Origin: Bdellovibrionales bacterium
GTDB taxonomy: Bacteria > Bdellovibrionota > Bdellovibrionia > Bdellovibrionales > UBA1609
Direction of reading: 5' to 3'
Assembly (NCBI GenBank): GCA_020628165.1
Contig: JAHDFM010000019.1
Coordinates: 1-64,000 of the forward strand
DNA: 64,000 bases
Shown here: positions 17,968 to 27,300 of the stretch, in pieces
How positions within the stretch are numbered: position 1 is the stretch's first letter
How the letters are laid out: each line of letters begins with the position of its first letter
Made by a program: the position numbers and the translations under genes
Notes under the pieces: model-generated
Database searches by the model: none
What the model was told of the DNA's origin: nothing
What the model saw: the letters and a program-made list of their open reading frames with translations, nothing else

Positions 17968-18729
17968 ATGAAGTTTTCAACATCTATAGTTTTATGGTTT
18001 ACACTGCTTTTGACTCACTCGTTGAATGCCAAAATTTTTGAAGCTCAGTACCAAGACAAAACTTCCTCTGAAATTGAAGCTGAAAATGTGCTCTTCTTAG
18101 CACATGCCACCAAATATTGGGACCCAAGAGAAGCCACTGAAACTGCCACACTAAAAACACTGCAGTTTGCCAAAGACAATAATTACTACAAAATTGCTAC
18201 TATCACTGCCGGGCAAATCGATCACCCGCAATTAGCTCCAATGTATTTTTTCAGGCAACCCGATATTGATTCGATCATTGAAAGTCAGTCTGGCACTCAT
18301 CGCATCACATTTCGTGGTTTGAAGAAAATTTTGTTTGTAGGTGGCAACGTAAATCGCTGCATGTGTGAGTCTTTGCGCGATGTTGCTATTGAACTTTATA
18401 AAAAAGATTTGCTGAATAACATTGATTTTTACATTGTCACAGATGCTTCTTTTGCAACCTACAATGACTACTCACCCATCACTGAAGTCAGTGTGGCAGA
18501 ACAGTTCGCAACCACTTTTTTTGTACCCGCATTTAACTGTCCCAGCCAAAACTGGGGGCGTGCCATTGAACGACGAACGGCCATGCCAGAAGTCAATATG
18601 TCAGTTTACTTTCGCGGAGACTTTATTGGAAAGTACAACTTAGAAAAAAAAGACACCAATGAATGCAAAGATTGCAACCAGATCAATATGCACTTCATAA
18701 CCTCTAATGATTTACATCTTTTAAAGTAA
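17968..18729 (+). CDS. Secreted protein of unknown function
   Basis: A 253-residue exported protein. The start at 17968 is chosen because GGGAGG stands 5 bases upstream and the ATG opens a signal peptide (MKFSTSIVLWFTLLLTHSLNA); a longer in-frame start at 17920 would bury that signal. The mature region looks like an alpha/beta fold: LKKILFVGGNVNRCMCESLRD and IDFYIVTDASF read as strand-loop-helix units. Cysteines cluster at CMC and near the end in NECKDCNQ. I recognise no family. It stands alone. Confidence 0.78.
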   Translation: MKFSTSIVLWFTLLLTHSLNAKIFEAQYQDKTSSEIEAENVLFLAHATKYWDPREATETATLKTLQFAKDNNYYKIATITAGQIDHPQLAPMYFFRQPDIDSIIESQSGTHRITFRGLKKILFVGGNVNRCMCESLRDVAIELYKKDLLNNIDFYIVTDASFATYNDYSPITEVSVAEQFATTFFVPAFNCPSQNWGRAIERRTAMPEVNMSVYFRGDFIGKYNLEKKDTNECKDCNQINMHFITSNDLHLLK

Positions 18730-18923
18730 TTTCCTTAGACATTACTCAGTTAAATTAGATTTTAAAAGAAAGGTCTATAAATTTAAACTTCGTAATATTA
18801 AAAGCTTTTTTGTAATAATCATATTTTAATTTCATTCAACTTAAAAGAATAAGTAGATTGTCTTAACTAATTCAACATCGCTCTTATGGTCGGCAAATTT
18901 ATTATTATTTCTGAGTTATATAC

Positions 18924-19697
18924 TTATCGCTTATAAGCTTTCAAATAATTGATTTTGATATCTTGTTTTATAAATATCTTTTCAAAGTGTGTTACAAAAT
19001 TTGTGGATGCAAATTTTGAGCTGTGAAGATCATAGGTTAAATCTTCAATGACGTACTCACTGGCTTTAAAAAATTCATGGGCCCAAATAAAATAATCGAG
19101 ACTATCTGTTTTGAATTCTATAAAAGAATTCTCTTTTTGTTTTTTGTGCATCTCTAAGAGAAACTTTGCATTGATCAATCTGTTTTTCTTTTTGCTGCGC
19201 TTCACCCATGGGTCTGGAAAGTGAATGTAAACATTGTCGAGCTCATTGTCTTTGAACAACTCCCAAATGTAATTGGCGTTGTATCTAGCAATGCGAGCAT
19301 TTTCACACCCTTGGCGTAAAGCTCGGCGTATAGATTGAATCAATGGTTTGTATTTTATTTCAATTCCTAGCAAACATCGCTCTGGATAAGAGATGGCATG
19401 ATGAGCGAAGTAAAAGCCATTCCCAGTTCCAATTTCTAAATCAAAAGGCACTGACTCATTCACTTTAAAAACATCTTCACGCCACTTGCCTCTAAAAGCG
19501 TGGGCACGCTCTTCGTTGAAAGAATAATTGGCAAACTCACCATCGATGGCTGCCGCATAGTAAGTGGGCTTTGGAATGTTCTTAGTCAATCGAATGTGTA
19601 AGTTGAGGCCTTCTTTCATAAAGCTTTGATAGCAAATCAAGACTTGAGTGTCTATTGTTGTGGTAAATTCTATAATTTTTGCGGGCTCTATCCTCAT
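18924..19697 (-). CDS. trmB: tRNA (guanine-N7-)-methyltransferase
   Basis: SAM-dependent enzyme that makes m7G46 in tRNA. Family motifs are clear: the SAM-binding FDLEIGTGNGFYFAHHA, then LGIEIKYKPLIQSIRRA, the ANYIWELF segment and the signature NVYIHFPDPWVKRSKKKNRL. From ATG 19697 the product is 257 residues. The family usually begins nearer to the ATG at 19619 (MKEGLNLHIRLTK), giving 231 residues; neither start has a good ribosome binding site, so the exact N-terminus is open. It is divergent from the ggt gene. Confidence 0.92.
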   Translation of the reverse strand: MRIEPAKIIEFTTTIDTQVLICYQSFMKEGLNLHIRLTKNIPKPTYYAAAIDGEFANYSFNEERAHAFRGKWREDVFKVNESVPFDLEIGTGNGFYFAHHAISYPERCLLGIEIKYKPLIQSIRRALRQGCENARIARYNANYIWELFKDNELDNVYIHFPDPWVKRSKKKNRLINAKFLLEMHKKQKENSFIEFKTDSLDYFIWAHEFFKASEYVIEDLTYDLHSSKFASTNFVTHFEKIFIKQDIKINYLKAYKR

Positions 19698-20021
19698 TGA
19701 AAAAGTTATTTAAATTCAACACCTTACATGTTATCCATTCGACTTCTAAGGGCTTGATTGACGTATGGTCATATGAATATGAATTAAAGCGGCTTAAGTA
19801 AAAAAACCTTAAGAAGCTTAGCGGCTTAAGTTCGGTCATGTGCAATGTATTTCACTAAAAGGAAACGAACATACGAAAGCAAATAAATTCAATTATTGTG
19901 GTTATTTAGGTTTGAAATCTTGACTCTTTTTGAAAACATAATAGAGAACATCATGACTTGCCTAACATCTCTTATCGGCATAAATATCTTCTTTAAAACA
20001 ATTCAAAAACTGGTGATCACT
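19698..20021. other. Divergent intergenic region between trmB and ggt
   Basis: Roughly 320 bases with no gene that I trust. The sequence AGCGGCTTAAG occurs twice about 32 bases apart (near 19788 and 19820), with the palindrome CTTAAG a third time between them. An in-frame extension of the ggt reading frame runs back to 19896, but it lacks the signal-peptide start and looks non-coding. Confidence 0.4.
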
Positions 20022-21686
20022 ATGTCAAAATATCTGTTCGTTATAGTTAACGTTCTTTTTCTCTTAACGCTTTCAAGCACTGTGCAGGCTGTACCCTTTG
20101 AAGGTTCGAAATTGTTAATCTCCTGCCAATCGCCCTATGCCGTGCAAGCTGGTAAAAAAATAGCCGCTCGTGGAGGCAATGTTGTTGACGTTGCAGTGAC
20201 CGTAGCTTTGGTTGAAGCAGTAACCTCACCTTACTTTGCAGGTCTCGGCGGAGGTGGGTTTGCTTTGATCCGAGCCAAAGATAAAACTGAAGTTTTAGAT
20301 TTCAGAGAAACGGCACCAAGTGCCACTCATCCTAATTTTTACTTGAAGCTAGGAAAAAAAGCATCGCAAGTGGGCGGAGCTGCTGTTGGAATTCCTGGTA
20401 TCCCTGCCGGGCTTTGGGAGATGCATAAAAAGCACGGCAAGCTGCACTGGAGCCGTTTGTTTGAAGACGCCATTAAGTATGCCAACAAAGGATTTGAAGT
20501 GTCTGGCGAATGGGTCAACCGTACCAAAAAATCTGAAAAAAAATTCAATGCTGCCGGTAAAAAGTATTTTTTTAAGAAAGGTGGCAAACCCTATAAGCCA
20601 GGCGAAACTCTAAAACAAAAAGAATTAGGCAAAGTTTTAAAAGAAATGCGCAACCGCAATGTCGTGCCTTTTTACCGAGGAGTCGTCGCTAGAGATATTG
20701 TCGAAAGTGTAAAAAAAGCCGGTGGTGTGATTACCATGGACGATATGAAGTCTTACAAGGTAAGATGGCTTGAGCCGATGACCACCCAATATAAAGGTCA
20801 CAAACTTTATTTAATGCCACCGCCAAGCAGTGGTGGAATTGTCATCACCTCCGCTTTGAAAATGCTTGAAAAAATGAAAGTAGATAAAATGACGCCTTTT
20901 TCAGGAAAAGAGTTGCATCACATTGGTGAAATCTTAAGTCGCTCCTTCAGAGGGCGCGCCCTTTTAGGTGACCCCAAGTTTCACAGCAACCCGACCGACT
21001 TTTTACTTTCTGATAAGTACATCACCAAAATGATCAAAAGCATTGATGACGATGAAACTGAAAAGATCAAACCTTTACTAGACAAAGACATCGTCAATGA
21101 AAGCAATGAAACCACACACATTTCAGTGATGGACAAAGACGGTAACGCTGTATCAATGACGATCACTTTGAATGGCAACTATGGCTCAGGTGTTGTGAGT
21201 GAAAAGTATGGTGTGGCCCTTAACAATGAAATGGATGACTTTACTACCAGGCCTGGACAAGCAAATATGTTTGGCTTGATTCAAGGTAAGGGCAACTATG
21301 TTCAACCTGGTAAAAGACCTTTGAGCTCAATGAGCCCCACTCTAGTCGAAAAAAATGGCAAAATCATTTTAGCCATCGGCTCCCCAGGTGGTCCTAAAAT
21401 CATCAGTTCTGTGATTCAAGGTTTGTACCGTATTCTTGCTAAAGACATGGACCTTGACCGCGCTTTACAAGCCCCAAGGGTTCACCATCAGTTCCTTCCA
21501 CATAAACTATTTATTGAAAAGAATTTCAAACCCTCGAGCTATGCCATTGAAGAACTTAAAGATTTTGACCACATCATTGAAGAACACAAGTGGTGGGCCC
21601 GCCTCTATGCTGTGCGCTTGCGAAGTGATGGTATCTTAGAAGCTGCTTATGATTCACGCGGTGAAGGTGCCGTTGGCGGTTTATAA
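20022..21686 (+). CDS. ggt: Gamma-glutamyltransferase (glutathione hydrolase)
   Basis: Secreted N-terminal nucleophile hydrolase that cleaves gamma-glutamyl bonds, classically of glutathione, in the periplasm. I start at ATG 20022 because it opens the signal peptide (MSKYLFVIVNVLFLLTLSST then VQA), giving 554 residues, close to the family's usual length. The self-cleavage and catalytic threonine is T364 in NETTHISVMDKDGNAVSMTI. Other conserved blocks are GGGGFALIR, LNNEMDDFT, RPLSSMSPTLV and GSPGGPKI. The precursor would split into large and small subunits at T364. An EamA transporter gene starts 2 bases after its stop, so the two are probably cotranscribed. Confidence 0.94.
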   Translation: MSKYLFVIVNVLFLLTLSSTVQAVPFEGSKLLISCQSPYAVQAGKKIAARGGNVVDVAVTVALVEAVTSPYFAGLGGGGFALIRAKDKTEVLDFRETAPSATHPNFYLKLGKKASQVGGAAVGIPGIPAGLWEMHKKHGKLHWSRLFEDAIKYANKGFEVSGEWVNRTKKSEKKFNAAGKKYFFKKGGKPYKPGETLKQKELGKVLKEMRNRNVVPFYRGVVARDIVESVKKAGGVITMDDMKSYKVRWLEPMTTQYKGHKLYLMPPPSSGGIVITSALKMLEKMKVDKMTPFSGKELHHIGEILSRSFRGRALLGDPKFHSNPTDFLLSDKYITKMIKSIDDDETEKIKPLLDKDIVNESNETTHISVMDKDGNAVSMTITLNGNYGSGVVSEKYGVALNNEMDDFTTRPGQANMFGLIQGKGNYVQPGKRPLSSMSPTLVEKNGKIILAIGSPGGPKIISSVIQGLYRILAKDMDLDRALQAPRVHHQFLPHKLFIEKNFKPSSYAIEELKDFDHIIEEHKWWARLYAVRLRSDGILEAAYDSRGEGAVGGL

Positions 21687-21688
21687 AC

Positions 21689-22534
21689 TTGCTGAAAACT
21701 CTATTTAGTCAAGGTCAGTGGCACATGCTACTGGCAGTTATCTTTTTTTCGATCACTCATGTCAGTGTTAAGAAACTCGCCCACATTCCATTTTTTGAAC
21801 TGGTTTTCTTCAGAGCACTGATCTCTATAGTCATATGCATTTATGTATTACAAAAAAATAAGATCAATCCTTTGGGGGTGCGCAAAGGCTTACTTTTTTT
21901 AAGAGGGCTGTTTGGCACCTTTGCACTGTGTTTATATTTTTACCTTTTGCAAGTGATCCCATTAGCCACCTCTGTGTCATTGCAATACTTGAGCCCAATA
22001 TTCACGGTGATCATTGCTAGCTTCTTGCTCAAAGAAAAGCTTAAGCTCTCATCTTGGTTTTACTTTTTATTGGCTTTTTTAGGCGTTTTACTGATTAAAG
22101 GTTTTGATACTAGCATCACTCTTAATCATATTTTAATTGGTTGTGCGTCGGCTATTGGGTCTGGCTTTGCTTATAATTTTGTACGTATGCTTAGAACCAC
22201 AGAACACCCCATGGTAGTGGTTTTTTACTTTCCTTTTGTGACCATTCCTTTTGTACTTCCACACACCATCAAGTATTGGGTGACGCCCATTGGTTGGGAT
22301 TGGTTTTGGGTGCTGTGTATTGGCCTGTTCACGCAAGCCGCCCAAGTCTACATGACCTATGCCTACCAAAGCGAAAAAGCCTACAAGGTCAGTGTGATCA
22401 ATTATGTTGGGCTACTGATTGCCATAGCTGTGGGTTATTTATTTTTTGAAGAATCATTAAATGCTTTATCTATAACTGGAATGTTATTAATTGTAAGTTC
22501 AGTATTTTTAGTTTCGAAGAACAAGCAAAGTTAG
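21689..22534 (+). CDS. EamA/DMT-family membrane transporter
   Basis: A 281-residue inner-membrane protein with about ten hydrophobic segments in two repeated halves, the plan of drug/metabolite transporters (first half LFFSITHVSVKKLAHIPFFE to LLIKGFD; second half ILIGCASAIGSGFAYNFVRM to LLIVSSVFLVSKN). Conserved EamA phrases are present, such as PLATSVSLQYLSPIFTVIIA in the first half. The frame begins at TTG 21689, 2 bases after ggt; an ATG at about 21725 is the alternative. Substrate unknown; position suggests export or uptake linked to glutathione breakdown, but that is speculation. Confidence 0.88.
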   Translation: MLKTLFSQGQWHMLLAVIFFSITHVSVKKLAHIPFFELVFFRALISIVICIYVLQKNKINPLGVRKGLLFLRGLFGTFALCLYFYLLQVIPLATSVSLQYLSPIFTVIIASFLLKEKLKLSSWFYFLLAFLGVLLIKGFDTSITLNHILIGCASAIGSGFAYNFVRMLRTTEHPMVVVFYFPFVTIPFVLPHTIKYWVTPIGWDWFWVLCIGLFTQAAQVYMTYAYQSEKAYKVSVINYVGLLIAIAVGYLFFEESLNALSITGMLLIVSSVFLVSKNKQS

Positions 22535-22716
22535 TTTAAGTAATTAGAACTTTAAAGGTATTAAAATTTGATACGTTTTCTAAAAGTTTCATTTTTTAAG
22601 CATCTACTCACCTTTTATGGTACGTTTTTTGTAATTGAGTAATTTGGAAGTATTTTTAAGCAACTCTCAACGAATTAAGATGTCTATTTAATTTACATGA
22701 AGGCGAAAATTGTAAA

Positions 22717-23484
22717 ATGAAAACATTAGTTTACTTACTACTTACTAGCATGACCTTCTTATCTATACCTTTGAAGGCTGCGGATAGTTGTGAAGACAAT
22801 ATTCATATCATTTCACCTTATGAGTATTTCTCACGCGATAATGGCTTAGATGATGACGAAAAAAGACCTTTTTTAGAACAAAACCCTGATTATGCAGATA
22901 TTGAGTATGTTGCCAAAGGAAGTGAAGTAACAACTTATGAGATCGATCTTAATTCAGGTGCGAGAAAAGCATTAAAGCTATTCCACAACCCAATGCACCC
23001 AATTTATAACTTTAGAAGGACTTTTCTTGATTTTTCACTTTTACAAGCAATTATTAGTGAGCTTATTGAAGATTATGGAATTGCTGAAAATCAAACTTTT
23101 CAAACTTACAAAGAAATAGCACCATATCAACAAGATAAAGGCTATGTGACAGACTTTACTGAAGGCAGAACTCTTCATGATGTGTTAAGTGACCCTAGTG
23201 TTGATCCTGAATATAAAGAAATATTACACAAAAGCTTTTTACAGAAAAGAGACTTAATACTTGAATATATAAAAATAAAAAGTAGTGAGTATGACATACA
23301 AATAAATACACAGCCAGAAGTTGTCAAAGCTACAACTTATAGAGCTGGTGACAATGAGCTAAAAACTGATTACTTGGAAGTGTCTTTTATTTTAGAAGGA
23401 ATAGATTTTCAGTTCACATTCAAAACCGATAATGTTGTTGTTAATACGGCAACTTTTGCATTGACTATTATAGATCCAAAATAA
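22717..23484 (+). CDS. Secreted kinase-like protein with degenerate catalytic loop
   Basis: A 255-residue protein with signal peptide MKTLVYLLLTSMTFLSIPLKA. The mature part looks like a protein-kinase-like fold: a glycine-loop-like EYVAKGSEVTTYEIDLNSG followed by ARKALKLF, where K87 sits where the ATP-binding lysine would be, then helices (FTEGRTLHDVL). Its last 28 residues (GIDFQFTF, KTDNVVVN, TIIDPK) align in pattern with a kinase catalytic loop and DFG segment, but the expected D/H and DF residues are lost and the protein stops at once. A separate short frame at 23523 encodes a second copy with those residues intact. An exported kinase-like fold is unusual. The assignment rests on motif order alone. 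Confidence 0.6.
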   Translation: MKTLVYLLLTSMTFLSIPLKAADSCEDNIHIISPYEYFSRDNGLDDDEKRPFLEQNPDYADIEYVAKGSEVTTYEIDLNSGARKALKLFHNPMHPIYNFRRTFLDFSLLQAIISELIEDYGIAENQTFQTYKEIAPYQQDKGYVTDFTEGRTLHDVLSDPSVDPEYKEILHKSFLQKRDLILEYIKIKSSEYDIQINTQPEVVKATTYRAGDNELKTDYLEVSFILEGIDFQFTFKTDNVVVNTATFALTIIDPK

Positions 23485-23522
23485 AATTATCAAAAACCTA
23501 TTGGTACTCTCTATAATACTTT

Positions 23523-23630
23523 ATGACATTTATCACTATTAATGACATAGAAATTCGCTACGATTTTCATGCTGAAAATATAATTGTAGATCCAAAAACT
23601 CTAGAAATAACTCTAATTGATTTTTACTAG
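23523..23630 (+). pseudogene. Detached copy of the kinase catalytic-loop/DFG region
   Basis: A 35-codon frame beginning at ATG 23523 and ending at TAG 23630. It encodes DIEIRYDFHAENIIV, then DPKTLEITLIDFY, which reads as a kinase-type catalytic loop (H-x-E-N) and an ID-F metal-binding step. Residue for residue it parallels the last 28 codons of the gene upstream (23398-23481), 146 bases apart. There is no obvious ribosome binding site. It is probably the remnant of a tandem duplication or of an ancestral longer reading frame, and not an independent gene. Confidence 0.5.
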
Positions 23631-23643
23631 TCATATGACTTTT

Positions 23644-24666
23644 TTATTTATTAGTAAACCAGCTCCAAAAATTAGGTCTTTGTTTAGAGATATCAAAGTG
23701 ATTACCGTTAAACTCTTTGTAATTCAGTTTAACTTTATAATTTTTTAAAATATTTTTTAACTTTCTAGCTCCGTACTGAAGATTGAACTGATCGTATTTG
23801 CCAACTTCTAAATATATACCGGATAGCTGTTCTATATTTTTTTTTCGTTTTTTTACAAAATGAATGGGATCGTGTTTCAACCAATGCTTCCACTCTTTGG
23901 TGATCAGCTCGCCCATCTTTAAAGAAAAAGGAAACTTTGGTTGTCCTGATTTGGCGCTGGAGTAACAGTGAGCCATGGCGATCACATTGATCACAGTGTG
24001 AGACTCACGTCGCCTAAAAAATGCACCACTCTTAAGTTCTTCTTTGATTTTTTTTAACCCACCCCATTTTTCTATCAATGGTAAGGCGTGATAAATCTCC
24101 GGAAGTAAACTCAAAGCAAAATCACAGTCTGGGGCGATAGCGGCTACTTTTCCAAAAATATGAGGGTGATTGCTCCCCAAGTGCAAAGCCCCGTAACCTC
24201 CTGAGGAGCCGCCAGTCACACAAATGTCTTTGGCATGTTTAGAAATATTAAACAATTCATGAATTTTGGGCAGCACTTCTTTAATTATGTAGTTTTCATA
24301 ATTACCTACTAGGGGTGAGTTTATAAACTGAGACCCACCCCAAAATGTGAAGGCATCAATAAAAACAACAATGCAATCATCTACTTTTTTTTCAAAACAC
24401 CATTCATCTAGGGTTTGTGGGTAGTTTTTTTCAAAAGGCTTGTGACCAAAATACTTAGTGCCGTTGCTGGTAAAGCCCGACAAAACTATCATCAGATTGT
24501 ATGACTTTTTATCATTATAGTTTTTAGGTTTTAAAACGAGATTGAATCTTTGGTGAGAGTCTTTGAGGGGATTTTTCTTTAGTTCGTCACTATCAATAAC
24601 GAGGGTTTGAATGTCAAATTGTTTGAGGGCGTATGCATAGGTGTTGTTGAGCAATTCGTGATTCAT
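23644..24666 (-). CDS. Alpha/beta-hydrolase esterase (esterase D type)
   Basis: A 340-residue serine esterase of the alpha/beta-hydrolase fold. The nucleophile is S155 in VTGGSSGGYGALHLG, the esterase-D-like arrangement; a late D (LEVGKYDQFN) and H (FNGNHFDI) complete a plausible triad. MIVLSGFTSNG near residue 60 supplies the oxyanion region. There is no signal peptide, so it is probably cytoplasmic. Its ATG follows directly on the TAA of the receiver-GGDEF gene upstream (TAAATG), which points to coupled translation and one operon. The substrate is unknown. Confidence 0.83.
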   Translation of the reverse strand: MNHELLNNTYAYALKQFDIQTLVIDSDELKKNPLKDSHQRFNLVLKPKNYNDKKSYNLMIVLSGFTSNGTKYFGHKPFEKNYPQTLDEWCFEKKVDDCIVVFIDAFTFWGGSQFINSPLVGNYENYIIKEVLPKIHELFNISKHAKDICVTGGSSGGYGALHLGSNHPHIFGKVAAIAPDCDFALSLLPEIYHALPLIEKWGGLKKIKEELKSGAFFRRRESHTVINVIAMAHCYSSAKSGQPKFPFSLKMGELITKEWKHWLKHDPIHFVKKRKKNIEQLSGIYLEVGKYDQFNLQYGARKLKNILKNYKVKLNYKEFNGNHFDISKQRPNFWSWFTNK

Positions 24667-25656
24667 TTAGGATGATTTTCTAAGTATTTTTTTATCTTTG
24701 GGCTCGAGAAGCACTGACTCATCTTTATCAAAATCATAGTAATGAACTCGGTTGCGTCCGTTTTCCTTAGCGTCGTAGAGGGCTCGGTCGGCATGTCTTA
24801 CAAAGGTTTTAGCATCTATGCCTTGAGTGCCACTGAACACAGCAAACCCCATACTCACGGTCAGCTGAATTTCATAATCGTTGCTCTTAAAGGTGTTGCT
24901 TTCTATTCTATCTCTTAAACGTTCAGAAAAAGATTTGGCCCCTTCGAGGCTTGTTTCAGTAAGTACAACCAAAAACTCATCGCCTCCGTAACGGGCAGCG
25001 AAGTCAATTTTACGTATGTTCTCTTTGATGATTCGCCCTACTTCTGAAAGAACAAAACTTCCAAACAAATGATCATGACTGTCGTTCACTCGTTTAAAAT
25101 GATCCATGTCCATCATAATCACACACAGGCCACGCTCATATCTTGAGGCGCGTTCAATTTCGTGATCTAATTTTGAATACAGTGATCTCATATTAAAAAG
25201 GCCCGTTAGATCATCTATATCGACGAGCTCTTTGAGCCTAGCGTTGGCTACGCGCAAGTCATCGTGTAGTTTTTTAATGCGAAGCTGAGTACGCACTCTG
25301 GCGAGCAGCTCACCAGTGTCATACGGCTTACAAATATAATCATCAGCACTTGCGTCTAAGCCTCTGATGATGTCTTCTGTATTAGATTCTCCTGAAACAA
25401 AAATAGTGGCTACGTACTCGTTGTTTGCTCTTAAATACTTCAAAGTGTCCAAACCGTTCAGACCTGGCATATTGATGTCTAATAAAACTAAGTGTGGGTT
25501 GTAGTGATTAATTTTGGTAATCGCTTCACGGCCTGAGTTAGCAGACTCCACTGTGTAACCTTCCCACTGGAGGGCTTTTGTTACTATTTTGATACACTCT
25601 GGGTCATCATCAACTACTAAGATCTTCTGTCCAAAACTCTCTAACTTCGTCACCAT
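24667..25656 (-). CDS. Receiver-GGDEF response regulator (diguanylate cyclase)
   Basis: A 329-residue signalling protein. Residues 10-125 form a CheY-like receiver with the acidic pocket (VVDDDPE), phosphoacceptor D60 (VLLDINMPGLNG) and the K of DDYICKPYD. A coiled linker (LRIKKLHDDLRVANARLKEL) leads to a GGDEF domain with the intact GGDEF at 224-228 and an inhibitory-site RxxD (R215-D218) five residues before it. It should make c-di-GMP when phosphorylated and be product-inhibited, as in the PleD family. No histidine kinase is nearby. Cotranscribed with the downstream esterase gene. Confidence 0.95.
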   Translation of the reverse strand: MVTKLESFGQKILVVDDDPECIKIVTKALQWEGYTVESANSGREAITKINHYNPHLVLLDINMPGLNGLDTLKYLRANNEYVATIFVSGESNTEDIIRGLDASADDYICKPYDTGELLARVRTQLRIKKLHDDLRVANARLKELVDIDDLTGLFNMRSLYSKLDHEIERASRYERGLCVIMMDMDHFKRVNDSHDHLFGSFVLSEVGRIIKENIRKIDFAARYGGDEFLVVLTETSLEGAKSFSERLRDRIESNTFKSNDYEIQLTVSMGFAVFSGTQGIDAKTFVRHADRALYDAKENGRNRVHYYDFDKDESVLLEPKDKKILRKSS

Positions 25657-25797
25657 GTCTAAATAATATAATAAATTTGGCAGATTGCAAAATCATTGCC
25701 CCATTACAGGTCAATAAACTGGGCAAATTTTGCTCTTTTATATAGGTGTTTCTAATTAAGACTAGACCAAATGAAAAAACTTTTACTTAACTCAAAA

Positions 25798-25825
25798 GAG
25801 AGCACTCCTTAGATGGAGTGCTCTC
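25798..25825 (-). terminator. Rho-independent terminator of the lipoprotein gene
   Basis: A perfect 11-base-pair stem (GAGAGCACTCC / GGAGTGCTCTC) with the 6-base loop TTAGAT. On the minus strand it is followed by TTTT, and it lies 46 bases beyond the stop of the lipoprotein gene that ends at 25872, so it fits a terminator for that gene. It also isolates the receiver-GGDEF operon from upstream read-through. Confidence 0.85.
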
Positions 25826-25871
25826 AATAACACCAAGCCCTCAAAATTGGCTCACTCATTTATAAATTCTA

Positions 25872-27140
25872 TTAAAAGAGGAAGCCTCCATGGGCCAAAT
25901 GGAATTTTTCAATGGCTGAGCGACATTTTGATGTATGTTTGTAGGGATGCATAGGACCATAGTCAAGAAATTCAAAGTCTGAAAATTCAGTATACCCCTC
26001 AATATTTATAGCTTGAAAGGCTTGCGAATCTGATGAAGAAAATGGGTAGAGTTTTACCTCTTCAAACTTATAGTTAAAGCCTCGGTATTTTATTTTTTTA
26101 TACATTGCTTTGCGCGATTTAGATAACTTTAAACAATCAAATTTTTTATAAACAGGATCTTTTAACCCCGGTAAATACAGGCTCATAGATAACTCTTGTG
26201 TTGATTTTGCAGCAACCCTTACAATGTAAAAATCATCTTTCTCTTTTATAAGACTGTTCTCTTCAAATGCAGCGACTAACTTTAGCTGATCGTATGCAAT
26301 GGTCCAATTTTTACCTAAAAAGAAGTGAGTGTAGACATTTACACTTAAAAACAAGTCTTTTTTATAAATCAAATATTCCCTAGCAACACCTTCATCATTG
26401 GTAATTTGCAAGTCACCCATATCAATGGTTGTGTTTGGCTCGTATTTTTTCTTATGAAGCGTTGGTTGAAAATGCAAGTTTGGTCTTTGTATCTGTTGGT
26501 TGATTGTGAAAGGCTTAGAGATAATGATTTTGTCTTTTTCTTGACCATACAGCAAACAATCGTACTTTCTGAGACTCACACCAAAATCAATGTCTAATTT
26601 GTTGTAAACGACCCCGCCACAACTCACAGAATAAGGTGTTTTTTTAATATCATCCATCGATATAAAACCCTTTTCGGCGATTGTTTCCGGAAGAGTTTCA
26701 ATATGATTGATATTGTTTTGCTCAATTGAAACTCTCAAGTCTTGTAATGAAAATAAGTGTTGATTGTTATTTTTATCAGTCAATTCAAAATTAAACGAGC
26801 AAGGTTTGATCACATTGCTGTCATAATTAGAAATCATTTTTTTCGGAACAAGTTCATAAATATAAAAGGTGGTCTTTAAATCCCCTGAATAATATTCGAT
26901 CTCATCTTCACAAGTAGTTACAATTTTTATTTGAACATTTTTAGTTTTTTTAAACTTAATTTTATCTGTCAATGCTAAGACCGATTGAGGCTCAAAATCA
27001 CTCAGAAGCAATTCACTGTTATTTTCGCCCTCAATGACAGGCTCAGTCACGCCCCAGGGCTGTTTTGAATCTGTATTTTTTTTGTCTTTACTACAGCCTA
27101 TTAAACTTAAGATCATAAATAATAAAATAATACGGTTCAT
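25872..27140 (-). CDS. Lipoprotein of unknown function
   Basis: A 422-residue lipoprotein. I start at ATG 27140, not at the longer in-frame option at 27272, because AAAGGAGATAAG stands directly upstream and the ATG opens a lipoprotein signal (MNRIILLFMILSLIGCSKD) with the lipobox cysteine at residue 16. The mature chain is polar with many beta-strand-like stretches and scattered cysteines. I recognise no domain. It is divergent from the SDR gene at 27301 and is closed by a strong terminator at 25798-25825. Confidence 0.78.
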   Translation of the reverse strand: MNRIILLFMILSLIGCSKDKKNTDSKQPWGVTEPVIEGENNSELLLSDFEPQSVLALTDKIKFKKTKNVQIKIVTTCEDEIEYYSGDLKTTFYIYELVPKKMISNYDSNVIKPCSFNFELTDKNNNQHLFSLQDLRVSIEQNNINHIETLPETIAEKGFISMDDIKKTPYSVSCGGVVYNKLDIDFGVSLRKYDCLLYGQEKDKIIISKPFTINQQIQRPNLHFQPTLHKKKYEPNTTIDMGDLQITNDEGVAREYLIYKKDLFLSVNVYTHFFLGKNWTIAYDQLKLVAAFEENSLIKEKDDFYIVRVAAKSTQELSMSLYLPGLKDPVYKKFDCLKLSKSRKAMYKKIKYRGFNYKFEEVKLYPFSSSDSQAFQAINIEGYTEFSDFEFLDYGPMHPYKHTSKCRSAIEKFHLAHGGFLF

Positions 27141-27300
27141 CTTATCTCCTTTTGTAGAAAAGAAGACCTGTGCAACATTTGGCCTGTCGCTAGAAGGTGA
27201 TAAGGACGCTTTCAAAAACAATGCATTCAAAGACTGACATATGTGTTCGAATATTGTATTTAAAATACTCATTTAATTTATATTATTGAAGAGGTGATTC

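Noticed and set aside
19896-20021. An N-terminal extension of gamma-glutamyltransferase
   Set aside because: The in-frame ATG at 20022 opens a good signal peptide; the extra 42 residues would bury it and resemble translated intergenic DNA.
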